Origin: UBA7328 sp002471345 | GTDB lineage: Bacteria; Bacteroidota; Bacteroidia; Chitinophagales; Saprospiraceae | Direction of reading: 5' to 3' | Assembly: GCA_964011275.1 (NCBI GenBank) | Contig: CAXGOB010000034.1 | Location: 1-50,629, forward strand | DNA: 50,629 nucleotides | Part shown: in pieces, positions 35,676 through 44,103 of the stretch | How positions within the stretch are numbered: the stretch's first letter is position 1 | Layout of the letters: the number at the start of each line of letters is the position of its first letter | Program-made: the position numbers and the translations under genes | The notes under the pieces: generated by a model | Told to the model about the DNA's origin: nothing | The model's input: only the letters and a program-made list of their open reading frames with translations | The model's database searches: none

Positions 35676-35738
35676 TTATCCAATCCCCTGCTGAGATGAA
35701 TAATTGTGCCACCACCATGTTCTAATGAGTACTTTCAT
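35676..35738 (-). CDS. trpL: Trp leader peptide with three consecutive Trp codons
   Basis: A 20-codon reading frame, MKVLIRTWWWHNYSSQQGIG, starting with ATG at 35738 and ending with TAA at 35676. Codons 8-10 are TGG-TGG-TGG (35709-35717). Trp is rare, so three in a row in a 20-residue peptide directly ahead of a terminator and trpE is the classical design of a ribosome-mediated trp attenuator. When charged tRNA-Trp is scarce the ribosome should stall at these codons and favour read-through into trpE. There is a promoter-like TTTG-N19-TTTCTTTG just upstream. Confidence 0.85.
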   Translation of the reverse strand: MKVLIRTWWWHNYSSQQGIG

Positions 35739-35755
35739 TTTAACTACTTGAATGA

Positions 35756-35786
35756 CAAAGAAAACCCTTTCATTGAAAACAACAAA
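35756..35786 (-). promoter_or_regulatory. Candidate trp operon promoter
   Basis: On the minus strand TTTG (35786-35783), a 19-base spacer and TTTCTTTG (35763-35756) match the Bacteroidota -33/-7 elements (TTTG and TAnnTTTG) with one mismatch. The predicted transcript would begin near 35750, about a dozen bases before the leader-peptide ATG. It lies immediately after the stop codon of the preceding AsmA-like gene. Confidence 0.5.
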
Positions 35787-35789
35787 TTT

Positions 35790-38771
35790 TTATTTGGAAT
35801 TTTTGCGTCCAAAGATTCCTTTTAGCTTAAAAATTTGGTCTTTTAAGCTATCTAAAGTTTTATTATCCTTGATAATATTTCCTCCAATACTGTCAATTTG
35901 ATTGAGAATTGTTGAATCTATTTTACTTTTCATCTCCTCCTCGAATTTGACCTGGGCAGAATCAAAAATAGTTTCTATTTTCTCTTCTCCATTGTCCAAG
36001 AAAACATCTAAGGTATCTCTCACATCATTTTCTATATCTGTCCGTATTGTATCAATCTTTGTCCTTATACTGTCTTTTGCATCTTGTATTGATTGTTCTA
36101 CCAAAGCTTTTCCAGCAGAAATCACGTCAATTTCATTGAGTTTTATAGTTGGGGTGTTAAACGTTCCTTTCATTTCAAATAAAAGTCCTAAGTGACCTTT
36201 TTGAACGCTTCTGTATTTGTTCAATTTTGCGATGAGGTTAGGACTAACATGTTCCTCCAAGTTTATTTGAGAAATTTTAGCTGAAGGCACTTCAGCCAAA
36301 ATTGTATAGTTCAAATTGTTTTCTAAACTGTGTGCACCTTTTACCTTAAAATGATAATCGTTTATTGAGAATACAAACTCTTCTATTTGTACCCATCCAT
36401 CTTGAATGGTTATCCAATTTTTGGATTGCTTGATTACCAAATCCGCTCTATCATGAAGTCCTAAGAATGAATTGAGTTTTTCTAAAGGTTTGAAATCTGT
36501 AATCTTTCCATCTAAAGTTTCTAGAAGTGCAAATGCATTCAATTCTGGATAAATGAAATTATAATTATTATCCAATCCCGTAGCTAAGGATAATGTGGTA
36601 TTAATTCTTCCATCAATAAAAGTCAATGGATAAGATATTTTTTTGAAAAAAGGAAGAGATTCTAAGCTTTCGGCAATACTTATATTTTCGAAATTCGTTT
36701 TTAGCTCTACATTACTTTTAACAGCCCCAAATTTGATGTCCCCTTGCACATTTAGCTTTCCTCCAAATGAACTAGATATAAAATCAGTGATTATCAATCG
36801 GTTATCTCTAAGGTTCAATGAGGCCAAATTTTCATAGATATGAGTATTATAGTAGTTGAGAGAGTTACTACTTGAAATAATCTTGATGTCTAAGTTTTCA
36901 AAAGCTACCGAAGCTGTTGAATCTTGGAGAATAAAAGTTGTATCATAATACAGCTCTTCTAATCTGTCTAAATCCAATTCCTTAGAATCAAAATCTAAAG
37001 TGCCAATCAATGCACCTTTATCATTTAGATAAGAGCTTAGATTATTCAATTGTCCCATTGCCTTGAAGTCACTTTCCTCTATTTCTCCAATAGAATTATT
37101 AATCATAAATCTGTCTTCTTCTAGATGACTATCTAGAGTGAAATCTGTAATCGGTATTCCTCTATACTGTATTTTTTTAGCTTGTAAATTTATCTTTGCA
37201 TTGATCCAAGACAGATCTTCATTTTGATTAGAGGAAGTCCCATTATCATTTAATAGTTCATTGAGATTTATGTATTCACTTTTGATGTTAAGGGATAATA
37301 GAAGGGATGGATCGTCTTTCAAGTATTCCAATGGTTTCTTTATTACCATATCTCCTCTCAAATCAGATGAGCCGTAATTGGTTTTTCCAAAATTTATAGT
37401 TAGGCTTCTTTCATCTCCTAGTCCTTCAGAAACGGAAGAGTAAACTCTTAAGGAATCCATTATGAAGTCAATGTTTTCAGCTTCCCAATCCACTTTGAAT
37501 TCTGCATCAGTATACCCTGAACCTTTTTCATCTATCACAAAATCACCTGTAGAAAGTAGATGTACCTTGCCTCCATTTAGGTCATAATCCACCAGGTCAT
37601 CAAAGTTTTTGATATCATCAATTTTGGCATCTATATCAAAAGAAACACTCAAAGAATTTTCAAATCGATCTAAGAAAATTGCCCCTTCTACTTTTTCATG
37701 ATCTCTTTTAAGGCTCAATCTACTCATTGACAATTCTGTAAAAGGGGTTGTATGATCTTTATTTCGCAACTGAGTATTGAGGTCAATTTCAAGGACATGA
37801 GAAGGGTCAGAGGGTAGATAAAATCTTCCGTCTTTTGCATCAATATTTAGTGCATATATTGGATAAGGACTTTTACTATTCATTTGCCCTGATAAATATC
37901 CATTGACAGAAAACTGACCACTTGCATTTAAATCAACTTTTGGAATGTTGTTGAGATTTTCGAGAAGAGAAAGCAGATTAGAAAATTCTTGGTCTTTTGA
38001 TTCGATATTTAATCTATAATCTACTCCTTCGGTTGTTTGTCCAATTCTTCCATCCAGATTTAATTGAAGTGCATTAATTATTAAATCAGAATTTTCAATA
38101 GATAAATTATTAGTTGCTGTATAATAATTTGAATTTAATTCAAGACCTACTTTATATTTTACATTGTTATAATCTTGGCTTTTGATCAGAACATGAAATT
38201 CAGAATTTCCTTTTTGTTTCAAATCATTTTGATCTATCACCATTTCTCCATTGTAAGAAAATTTATTTAGTAATAATGAGAGATCAGATTGCCTATCTAG
38301 AAATGATAACGTTCCATCCTTAACGGTAATTTTATTGAATGAAAACCCTTTGTTACTGCTTGTTTCTTGATCCTTTTCTTTTGTTATGAAGTCCCAATTC
38401 GCTTCTCCATTCTGGTCCTTTATTAAATTAATAAAAGGGTTGATAAGGACAATCTCAGACAATTCGATGTGTTCGCTATTTCTAATTATTCGTAATGGGT
38501 TTGCAGCTGCGCTAATTGACTCTAGTTCAACTAATGTTATAGTGTCATGACTTTTTCTAACTCTTAGATCATTTGCTGATACTCGAATATTTGGGAAAGA
38601 ACCATCTATTCCTATGGAGGTGGACTCATAAACAATATCAGTTCCTGTGGCGAGTTCTATTTCCTCTACAGCTTTTTTTACAATTTTATCTTTGTTAAAA
38701 TAGAGAACCGCCGCAATGAGCAGGATAATCATTAAAAGGCTCAAAGCTGATATTTTTATTATTCTTTTGAT
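35790..38771 (-). CDS. AsmA-family protein, probable ATC start
   Basis: A long envelope protein (993 residues from ATC at 38771; 984 from the TTG at 38744). It has one N-terminal membrane helix followed by AsmA/DUF748-type repeats: the VKKAVEEIELATGTDIVYEST start, repeated beta-rich segments, and a tail with ISQINLEEHVSPNLIAKLNK and KGHLGLLFEMKGTFNTPTI, then an acidic coiled-coil-like end. AsmA proteins form bridge-like structures thought to carry phospholipids to the outer membrane. The TTG start falls inside the membrane helix; the codons before it read KRIIKISA, the positively charged N-terminus expected, beginning at ATC directly after an in-frame TAG and one codon. Confidence 0.82.
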   Translation of the reverse strand: MKRIIKISALSLLMIILLIAAVLYFNKDKIVKKAVEEIELATGTDIVYESTSIGIDGSFPNIRVSANDLRVRKSHDTITLVELESISAAANPLRIIRNSEHIELSEIVLINPFINLIKDQNGEANWDFITKEKDQETSSNKGFSFNKITVKDGTLSFLDRQSDLSLLLNKFSYNGEMVIDQNDLKQKGNSEFHVLIKSQDYNNVKYKVGLELNSNYYTATNNLSIENSDLIINALQLNLDGRIGQTTEGVDYRLNIESKDQEFSNLLSLLENLNNIPKVDLNASGQFSVNGYLSGQMNSKSPYPIYALNIDAKDGRFYLPSDPSHVLEIDLNTQLRNKDHTTPFTELSMSRLSLKRDHEKVEGAIFLDRFENSLSVSFDIDAKIDDIKNFDDLVDYDLNGGKVHLLSTGDFVIDEKGSGYTDAEFKVDWEAENIDFIMDSLRVYSSVSEGLGDERSLTINFGKTNYGSSDLRGDMVIKKPLEYLKDDPSLLLSLNIKSEYINLNELLNDNGTSSNQNEDLSWINAKINLQAKKIQYRGIPITDFTLDSHLEEDRFMINNSIGEIEESDFKAMGQLNNLSSYLNDKGALIGTLDFDSKELDLDRLEELYYDTTFILQDSTASVAFENLDIKIISSSNSLNYYNTHIYENLASLNLRDNRLIITDFISSSFGGKLNVQGDIKFGAVKSNVELKTNFENISIAESLESLPFFKKISYPLTFIDGRINTTLSLATGLDNNYNFIYPELNAFALLETLDGKITDFKPLEKLNSFLGLHDRADLVIKQSKNWITIQDGWVQIEEFVFSINDYHFKVKGAHSLENNLNYTILAEVPSAKISQINLEEHVSPNLIAKLNKYRSVQKGHLGLLFEMKGTFNTPTIKLNEIDVISAGKALVEQSIQDAKDSIRTKIDTIRTDIENDVRDTLDVFLDNGEEKIETIFDSAQVKFEEEMKSKIDSTILNQIDSIGGNIIKDNKTLDSLKDQIFKLKGIFGRKNSK

Positions 38772-38892
38772 ATTCTAAGTTTTGTGTTGAGATTGAAAAG
38801 TCTAAAACGATACAACATTGGTCAAATCATACATTGCCTTCTTCATTTATTGTAAATTTATTCTCAGTGATCTCTAAATCTAAGACTTATTA

Positions 38893-40566
38893 ATGACAGA
38901 GTTTGTTTCAATTAATGATCTGAGCATTTCATTTGACAACGGTGAAAATGAAGTCCACACAGTTGTGGATCATGTGAATATCGAAATTAATAAAGGAGAA
39001 AGAGTAGGAATTGTAGGAGAATCAGGTTCAGGAAAAACTTTAACATCTCTATCCTTATTAGGTTTACTTCCTTCTCCGAATGCCTCATACAGCAGCGGTA
39101 GTATTTCTTTTTATTACGAAAATCAACGGTTAAATATTAATGAACTTGACTTAGATAAGCTTAATGAAATAAGAGGCAGGAAAGTGGCAATGATCTTTCA
39201 AGAACCAATGAGCTCTCTTGATCCAGTTTATAAATGCGGTTTTCAGGTTGATGAAGTTTTTCTTACTCATAAAGGAAAAGACAAAAATAGAGCAAGAGAA
39301 AGAACACTTCAACTTTTCAAGTTAGTACAACTCAGTGAACCTGAGCGAATTTATGATTCTTATCCTCATGAGATCAGTGGTGGACAGATTCAAAGAGTTA
39401 TGATAGCAATGGCACTTGTTTGTGACCCGGCCTTGTTAATAGCAGATGAACCAACTACAGCTCTGGATGTAACCATTCAAAAAGAAATAATTTCTTTACT
39501 CAAACATTTGTCTGCGCAATTAGAAATGGCCCTTTTATTTATTTCACACGATATAGCTCTTGTGTCACAAATAAGTGAAAAAGTCTACATAATGTATCAA
39601 GGGGAAATTGTAGAGCATGGGCCAACCAAAGATGTCTTTTTGGCTCCAAAACAAAAATATACTCAAGCTCTTTTGGCGTGTAGGCCATCGTTAGAGAAAA
39701 GATCAAAAAGACTTTCCACAGTCTCTGATATTATAAATCCAACGGTAACACAAAAAATACTTCCCCTTTCTAGAAAATGGTCTGAAGAATCAATCTTGAA
39801 TATTGAAAATATTGATAAAACCTATTTTAAGAAAGCATTCTTGGGACTATTAAAAAGACCTTCCACTAAAGCAGTTCAAAATGTTTCTCTTTCCCTTAAT
39901 AAAGGGGAGATTTTAGGAATAGTAGGGGAGTCAGGATCTGGAAAATCAACGTTAATTAAATGTATTCTAGGAATAGAAAATGTAGATCAAGGCAAAATAA
40001 TATTTGATGGAGTTGATCTTTCTCTTTTGTCCTCCCGAGGATGGAAGCCATTCAGAAAAAGAATTCAAATCATTTTTCAGGATCCATATTCTTCATTAAA
40101 TCCAAAAATGAAAATTGGAGAAGCTGTAAGAGAAGCATTAGATATCATAAATTATGGTGGCAATAAAAAACAAAGGGTTTTGGATCTCTTTGATTTGGTT
40201 AGCATCCCGTCAGAATTCTATATGCGATATCCTTTCCAACTTTCTGGGGGACAAAGACAAAGAGTCTGCATAGCAAGGGCTCTTGCGATGGAGTCAGAAA
40301 TATTGCTTTGCGACGAGTCTGTATCGGCACTTGATGTTTCTGTCCAGGCACAAATTCTAAATCTACTTCTATATCTCCGGACAACTTTAAGTGTGAGTAT
40401 AATTTTTATCACTCACGACTTTTCTGTTGTAAGTTACCTCTGTGATAGAATTGTTGTAATGCAATATGGAAAAATAGTGGAAGAAGGAATACCAAAAGAA
40501 ATAATTCAAAATCCTAAAGAAGATTACACCAAAAATTTGATAAATAGCATCCCAAGTATTGTATGA
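38893..40566 (+). CDS. Peptide-type ABC transporter, fused double ATPase (DppDF/YejF-like)
   Basis: A 557-residue cytoplasmic protein containing two complete nucleotide-binding domains of the oligopeptide/dipeptide/nickel class. NBD1: Walker A GESGSGKT near residue 42, signature SGGQIQRV, Walker B LLIADEPT. NBD2: Walker A GESGSGKST near 350, signature LSGGQRQRV, Walker B ILLCDESVSALD. Each ends in the OppD/F-type C-terminal extension (KYTQALLACRPSL; DYTKNLINSIPS). The second Walker B has DES where DEP is usual. No permease or binding-protein gene is adjacent, so the partner subunits are elsewhere. Confidence 0.92.
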   Translation: MTEFVSINDLSISFDNGENEVHTVVDHVNIEINKGERVGIVGESGSGKTLTSLSLLGLLPSPNASYSSGSISFYYENQRLNINELDLDKLNEIRGRKVAMIFQEPMSSLDPVYKCGFQVDEVFLTHKGKDKNRARERTLQLFKLVQLSEPERIYDSYPHEISGGQIQRVMIAMALVCDPALLIADEPTTALDVTIQKEIISLLKHLSAQLEMALLFISHDIALVSQISEKVYIMYQGEIVEHGPTKDVFLAPKQKYTQALLACRPSLEKRSKRLSTVSDIINPTVTQKILPLSRKWSEESILNIENIDKTYFKKAFLGLLKRPSTKAVQNVSLSLNKGEILGIVGESGSGKSTLIKCILGIENVDQGKIIFDGVDLSLLSSRGWKPFRKRIQIIFQDPYSSLNPKMKIGEAVREALDIINYGGNKKQRVLDLFDLVSIPSEFYMRYPFQLSGGQRQRVCIARALAMESEILLCDESVSALDVSVQAQILNLLLYLRTTLSVSIIFITHDFSVVSYLCDRIVVMQYGKIVEEGIPKEIIQNPKEDYTKNLINSIPSIV

Positions 40567-40646
40567 TTTAAATGATGTTAAGATATCTGTAATATTTTTA
40601 TTCTTTCTATCGTTATTAACACGTATTTAATTTTTTAGTCATCAAG

Positions 40647-40853
40647 ATGAGCAACACAATTAAAAACCGAACAAAACAATCCATCTTTCTCCTGATGGTC
40701 TTTGTATTCTCTTTTATGTCTTTAGCTTATTTAGTGGAATTAGAGATGGACTCATCTCTTCTAAATGGATTAAGTCAAGAACTGACTCCAGAACTATCAA
40801 CTTTAGGGTATTGTGCTTATGCTATTATTGAGTCAATAGTGTTTTCATTCTAG
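40647..40853 (+). CDS. Small single-helix membrane protein, hypothetical
   Basis: A 68-codon frame with a positively charged start (MSNTIKNRTKQ), one hydrophobic segment (residues about 13-30) and a polar tail. No family recognised. Its end overlaps the 3' end of the convergent fmt gene by 29 bases, which lowers confidence, but the topology (basic N-terminus, single helix) is that of a real small membrane protein and the upstream region is AT-rich. It may be spurious. Confidence 0.35.
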   Translation: MSNTIKNRTKQSIFLLMVFVFSFMSLAYLVELEMDSSLLNGLSQELTPELSTLGYCAYAIIESIVFSF

Positions 40854-41757
40854 CCCCCATTCCATTTAGGAAATCTCTAGTTTTCATTCTTTTTTTTCCT
40901 TCATATTGGATCTCTTCCAAATTTATATATCCATTTTTGCACACTAAATGCATGTAAGACCTATAGTCAGTAATTATTTCACCAGGACTATGATTGTGTT
41001 TTTCAATTATCGGTGTCCCAAATATGATTTTCAATTTCTTATCTAGATAAGTCATCCATGACAAAGGATAGGGACTTAAACCTCTAATATGATCATAGAC
41101 ACTAAGAACATCTTTTGTGAAATCTAATTCACAAGTCTCATGAAATATTTTAGGGGCTTTACTCATAAGTGAATTGTCTTGACCCTTGAGAACCAACGTG
41201 TCATCCGATATAGCATTTACCGTTTTTAATACGAGTTGGCTTCCTGTTATCATCATTTTATCATGAAGAGACCCTGCTGTATCGGTATCAGTAATTGGGA
41301 CTTCCTCTGTAAAAGCAATATCTCCTGTGTCTATCTCATGCTTTAGTTTGAAAGTCGTGACACCTGTCATTTTTGCACCACTCATTATTGCCCAGTTAAT
41401 TGGCGCTGCTCCCCTGAAAGATGGCAGAAGAGAACCATGTAAATTATATGTACCCAGAGGTGGCATATCCCATACCGATGAAGGCAACATTCTGAAGGCA
41501 ACCACAAATTGCAGCTGAGCATTTAGAGTCCTGAGATCATCTTGAAACTTTTCATTTTTAAGATTTGTGGGTTGCAAAATTCTTAGGCCTTTAGAAATCG
41601 CGTATTTTTTAATATCAGATTCTATCACCTTATTTCTACCTCTTCCTCCTAATCTATCCGGCGCGGTGATAACTCCAACAATATCATACCCATTCTCTAA
41701 TAATATATCCAAAGATGGCACTGCAAACTGCGGAGTACCCATAAACACTATCTTCAT
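40825..41757 (-). CDS. fmt: Methionyl-tRNA formyltransferase
   Basis: A 310-residue enzyme that formylates initiator Met-tRNA using 10-formyl-tetrahydrofolate. It begins with the typical MKIVFMGTPQFAVPSLDIL. The catalytic Asn and His are in YNLHGSLLPSFRGAAPINWA, including the folate-binding SLLP motif, and the catalytic Asp in KHEIDTGDI. The C-terminal about 100 residues form the OB-like tRNA-binding domain. It stands alone on the minus strand with no adjacent def gene. Confidence 0.95.
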   Translation of the reverse strand: MKIVFMGTPQFAVPSLDILLENGYDIVGVITAPDRLGGRGRNKVIESDIKKYAISKGLRILQPTNLKNEKFQDDLRTLNAQLQFVVAFRMLPSSVWDMPPLGTYNLHGSLLPSFRGAAPINWAIMSGAKMTGVTTFKLKHEIDTGDIAFTEEVPITDTDTAGSLHDKMMITGSQLVLKTVNAISDDTLVLKGQDNSLMSKAPKIFHETCELDFTKDVLSVYDHIRGLSPYPLSWMTYLDKKLKIIFGTPIIEKHNHSPGEIITDYRSYMHLVCKNGYINLEEIQYEGKKRMKTRDFLNGMGARMKTLLTQ

Positions 41758-41927
41758 TAAAGCTCCATTATTTTTGTTAGTAAAAATTAAAAATTGTTTA
41801 ACTACTTCTTCTATTGACCAAACGTATAATAATTAAATAAGATTCCATTACTCGAAAGGTAGAGCTGTCATTTAGGTTAATTAACTGTAAAATAGCTTAA
41901 CCCCTTCTATAAAGATCATCGAAATAC

Positions 41928-41935
41928 TATTTTTG
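41928..41935 (+). promoter_or_regulatory. Candidate -7 box of the OmpA-family gene
   Basis: TATTTTTG matches TAnnTTTG exactly and lies 28 bases before the start codon at 41963. The -33 position reads TTCT, a partial match to TTTG. Confidence 0.4.
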
Positions 41936-41962
41936 AACCCAGATAATATATAACTCAATCAG

Positions 41963-43528
41963 ATGATAAGGATAATCATAACTGCTTTTTTTACCCTTGT
42001 GAGTTCATTTGTGTTTTCTCAAACTCAAGTAGAAGGGTACGCATTTGAATCAGGTAATCGTGGATTTCTGAAAGGTGTAAATGTAACCCTCATTGACTTC
42101 GTCACTAATGATACGCAAACTGCGATTACAGATGAAAACGGTAAATATATATTCAATATTCAAACTGGTCATAATTACCTATTGAGGTTAGAAAATGATT
42201 TGTTTGAAACAATTGAAATAGAAATTAAGAGGGAACAAATCTCAGAAAATGATACTGTGTTTTTAAGTCATGAACTCAAAAGAGAACCTGGATATATTTT
42301 CGAAATTACGTTAGCTGAGAAAAACGCCGAACCCAACGCTCCTAAAAACCAATTAAAAGGAGCCTTGGTAGAAGTATTCAATAATACTAAAGAAGAAGAA
42401 GTTTTAATCATAGATAGTCTTGTTCTTCCAGATTTCAAAGTAGATCTTAAAAAGGGAAATCACTATACTGTGTTAGTGAGGCATCCCAATTTTCTTTCTA
42501 AAAGAATGGAAGCTTTTGTGGATGTAGAAGGTTGCATACTCTGTTTTGAAGGAATAGGAGATGTAAGACCTGGAGTCTCTGATAATTTAACAGAGGGGAA
42601 TACACAGGGTACCCTTCTAGCTAATGTAGAGTTAGAAAGATATTATGATGGCAAAATTATCTCATTATCAAATATATACTACGATCTGGACGACTATAGA
42701 ATAACAACTGAAGCCGCTAAAGAACTTGATAAGGTATCAATTTTCATAAACGATAACCCGAATATTGAAATTGAACTGAGTTCTCACACAGACTCGAGAG
42801 GGATGTCGGATTACAATCACGACCTTTCTCAAAAAAGATCAGAATCAGCAGTTGGTTACCTTTTTGATAAAGGAGGAGTAAACCCCAATCAAATGACTGC
42901 ACAAGGATATGGTGAATCACAGTTGATTAATAATTGTAAAGAAGGTGTAAAATGTTCCGAAGCAGATCATCAAGTGAACAGAAGGACAGAGTTAAGGCTT
43001 CTTAAAATAGAACAGACGTCTTTATTAAAATCTCTTACCACTTTGAAAAGAGAAGAAAAATTTGAAAAAATGCTTAATGAACTTGAGTTTGGTGGTAGTC
43101 AAGTTCGTGTAACTTCTGAAGATGACTTGCCATTAGCAAAAAATAGTGAAGCCAATGAACAGGAAAGAGCAAAGGGTGAGAATATTGAAGAAGAAGGACA
43201 TGACCTAGTAACGGAAGAAATCAATAAGAATCAAGAAGTAAAAAATACGAAATCCACCTTGACAAAGCTCGTTAATTCTGATATTGCAAACTACACAGGT
43301 TACAAACTAGTAATCCATTTTTCAAGATTTACTCTACCAGTCGATCACACTATATTCAGTGAAAATGAAAATGTATTAGATTTTATTACGAAGGATAACA
43401 ATCATTTGTATATGGTGGGAGATTTTCAAAATAGAAATGATGCAAATTTCTATCTAAAGGAAGAATTATTAAAAAAGTATTCAAATGCCTATTTAGTAGG
43501 TTTTGAAAATGGAATTAGAGTGGAATAG
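41963..43528 (+). CDS. OmpA-family outer-membrane protein with SPOR-like tail
   Basis: A 521-residue exported protein. Signal peptide (residues 1-19, ending VFSQ), a carboxypeptidase-regulatory-like beta-sandwich (about 22-105; VEGYAFESGNRGFLKGVNV), a second similar domain (about 110-190), then an OmpA peptidoglycan-binding domain (about 230-350; IYYDLDDYRI, HTDSRGMSDYN, NRRTELRL). A charged linker leads to a C-terminal segment that resembles a SPOR domain (YMVGDFQNRNDANFYLKEEL ... YLVGFENG). It should tether the outer membrane to peptidoglycan, perhaps with a septal preference through the SPOR-like tail. The SPOR call is by pattern only. Confidence 0.85.
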   Translation: MIRIIITAFFTLVSSFVFSQTQVEGYAFESGNRGFLKGVNVTLIDFVTNDTQTAITDENGKYIFNIQTGHNYLLRLENDLFETIEIEIKREQISENDTVFLSHELKREPGYIFEITLAEKNAEPNAPKNQLKGALVEVFNNTKEEEVLIIDSLVLPDFKVDLKKGNHYTVLVRHPNFLSKRMEAFVDVEGCILCFEGIGDVRPGVSDNLTEGNTQGTLLANVELERYYDGKIISLSNIYYDLDDYRITTEAAKELDKVSIFINDNPNIEIELSSHTDSRGMSDYNHDLSQKRSESAVGYLFDKGGVNPNQMTAQGYGESQLINNCKEGVKCSEADHQVNRRTELRLLKIEQTSLLKSLTTLKREEKFEKMLNELEFGGSQVRVTSEDDLPLAKNSEANEQERAKGENIEEEGHDLVTEEINKNQEVKNTKSTLTKLVNSDIANYTGYKLVIHFSRFTLPVDHTIFSENENVLDFITKDNNHLYMVGDFQNRNDANFYLKEELLKKYSNAYLVGFENGIRVE

Positions 43529-43531
43529 AAG

Positions 43532-43551
43532 GTGGAGAAGATATTTTCCAC
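43532..43551 (+). terminator. Hairpin after the OmpA-family gene
   Basis: GTGGAGAA (43532-43539) pairs with TTTTCCAC (43544-43551), eight pairs with one wobble around a GATA loop, three bases after the stop codon. The following T-run is poor (TTAAAGTTT), so termination strength is uncertain. Confidence 0.4.
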
Positions 43552-43614
43552 TTAAAGTTTAGGAAAGAGCATTATCTGTATTAGATAACAATTCACAGTA
43601 GATTTTAATGGTGA

Positions 43615-44103
43615 ATGATGAAAATTAAAAACGCAACCCAATCAAATCTAATCAGTATCGCCGAAATCTATGGTTATTACCTTGGTAAATCAACTATGGA
43701 CTTAGAGATAAAGTCTCCAGAATATTTTGAAACCCTTTTAATAACACAAGAGTCGTCAGAAGGACTTTATGTGATTGAAGATAATGATGAAGTAGTAGGG
43801 TGGGGAATCTTAAAGAAATATAGTGATCGGTTAGGATATGCAAAGGCTGGTGAAACTTCTGTCTTTATTCACCCAGAGAAATTGGCCAATGGATATGGAA
43901 AATCAATGAAAATTCACTTGATGTCAGAAGCAAAAAACAAAGGATATAGACATCTAGTAGCAAAAATTTGGGCCAATAATATTGTCAGTATTCAATACAA
44001 TTTGAAATTTGGATATACTATAGTGGGCACACAAAATAAAATTGGTTTTGTTAATGGGAAATGGGTCGATGTAGTAATTATGCAGTATGTATTTCCGGAT
44101 TAA
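43615..44103 (+). CDS. GNAT N-acetyltransferase, phosphinothricin-acetyltransferase-like
   Basis: A 162-residue acetyltransferase. The acetyl-CoA pyrophosphate-binding loop is in EKLANGYGKSMKIHLMSEA, and the last strands (WANNIVSIQYNLKFGYTIVGTQNKIGFVNGKWVDVVIM) match the Pat/YncA subgroup, which acylates small amines or amino acids such as methionine sulfoximine. The physiological substrate is unknown. Two ATG codons follow one another at 43615 and 43618; either may be used. The stop abuts the convergent amidohydrolase gene. Confidence 0.87.
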   Translation: MMKIKNATQSNLISIAEIYGYYLGKSTMDLEIKSPEYFETLLITQESSEGLYVIEDNDEVVGWGILKKYSDRLGYAKAGETSVFIHPEKLANGYGKSMKIHLMSEAKNKGYRHLVAKIWANNIVSIQYNLKFGYTIVGTQNKIGFVNGKWVDVVIMQYVFPD

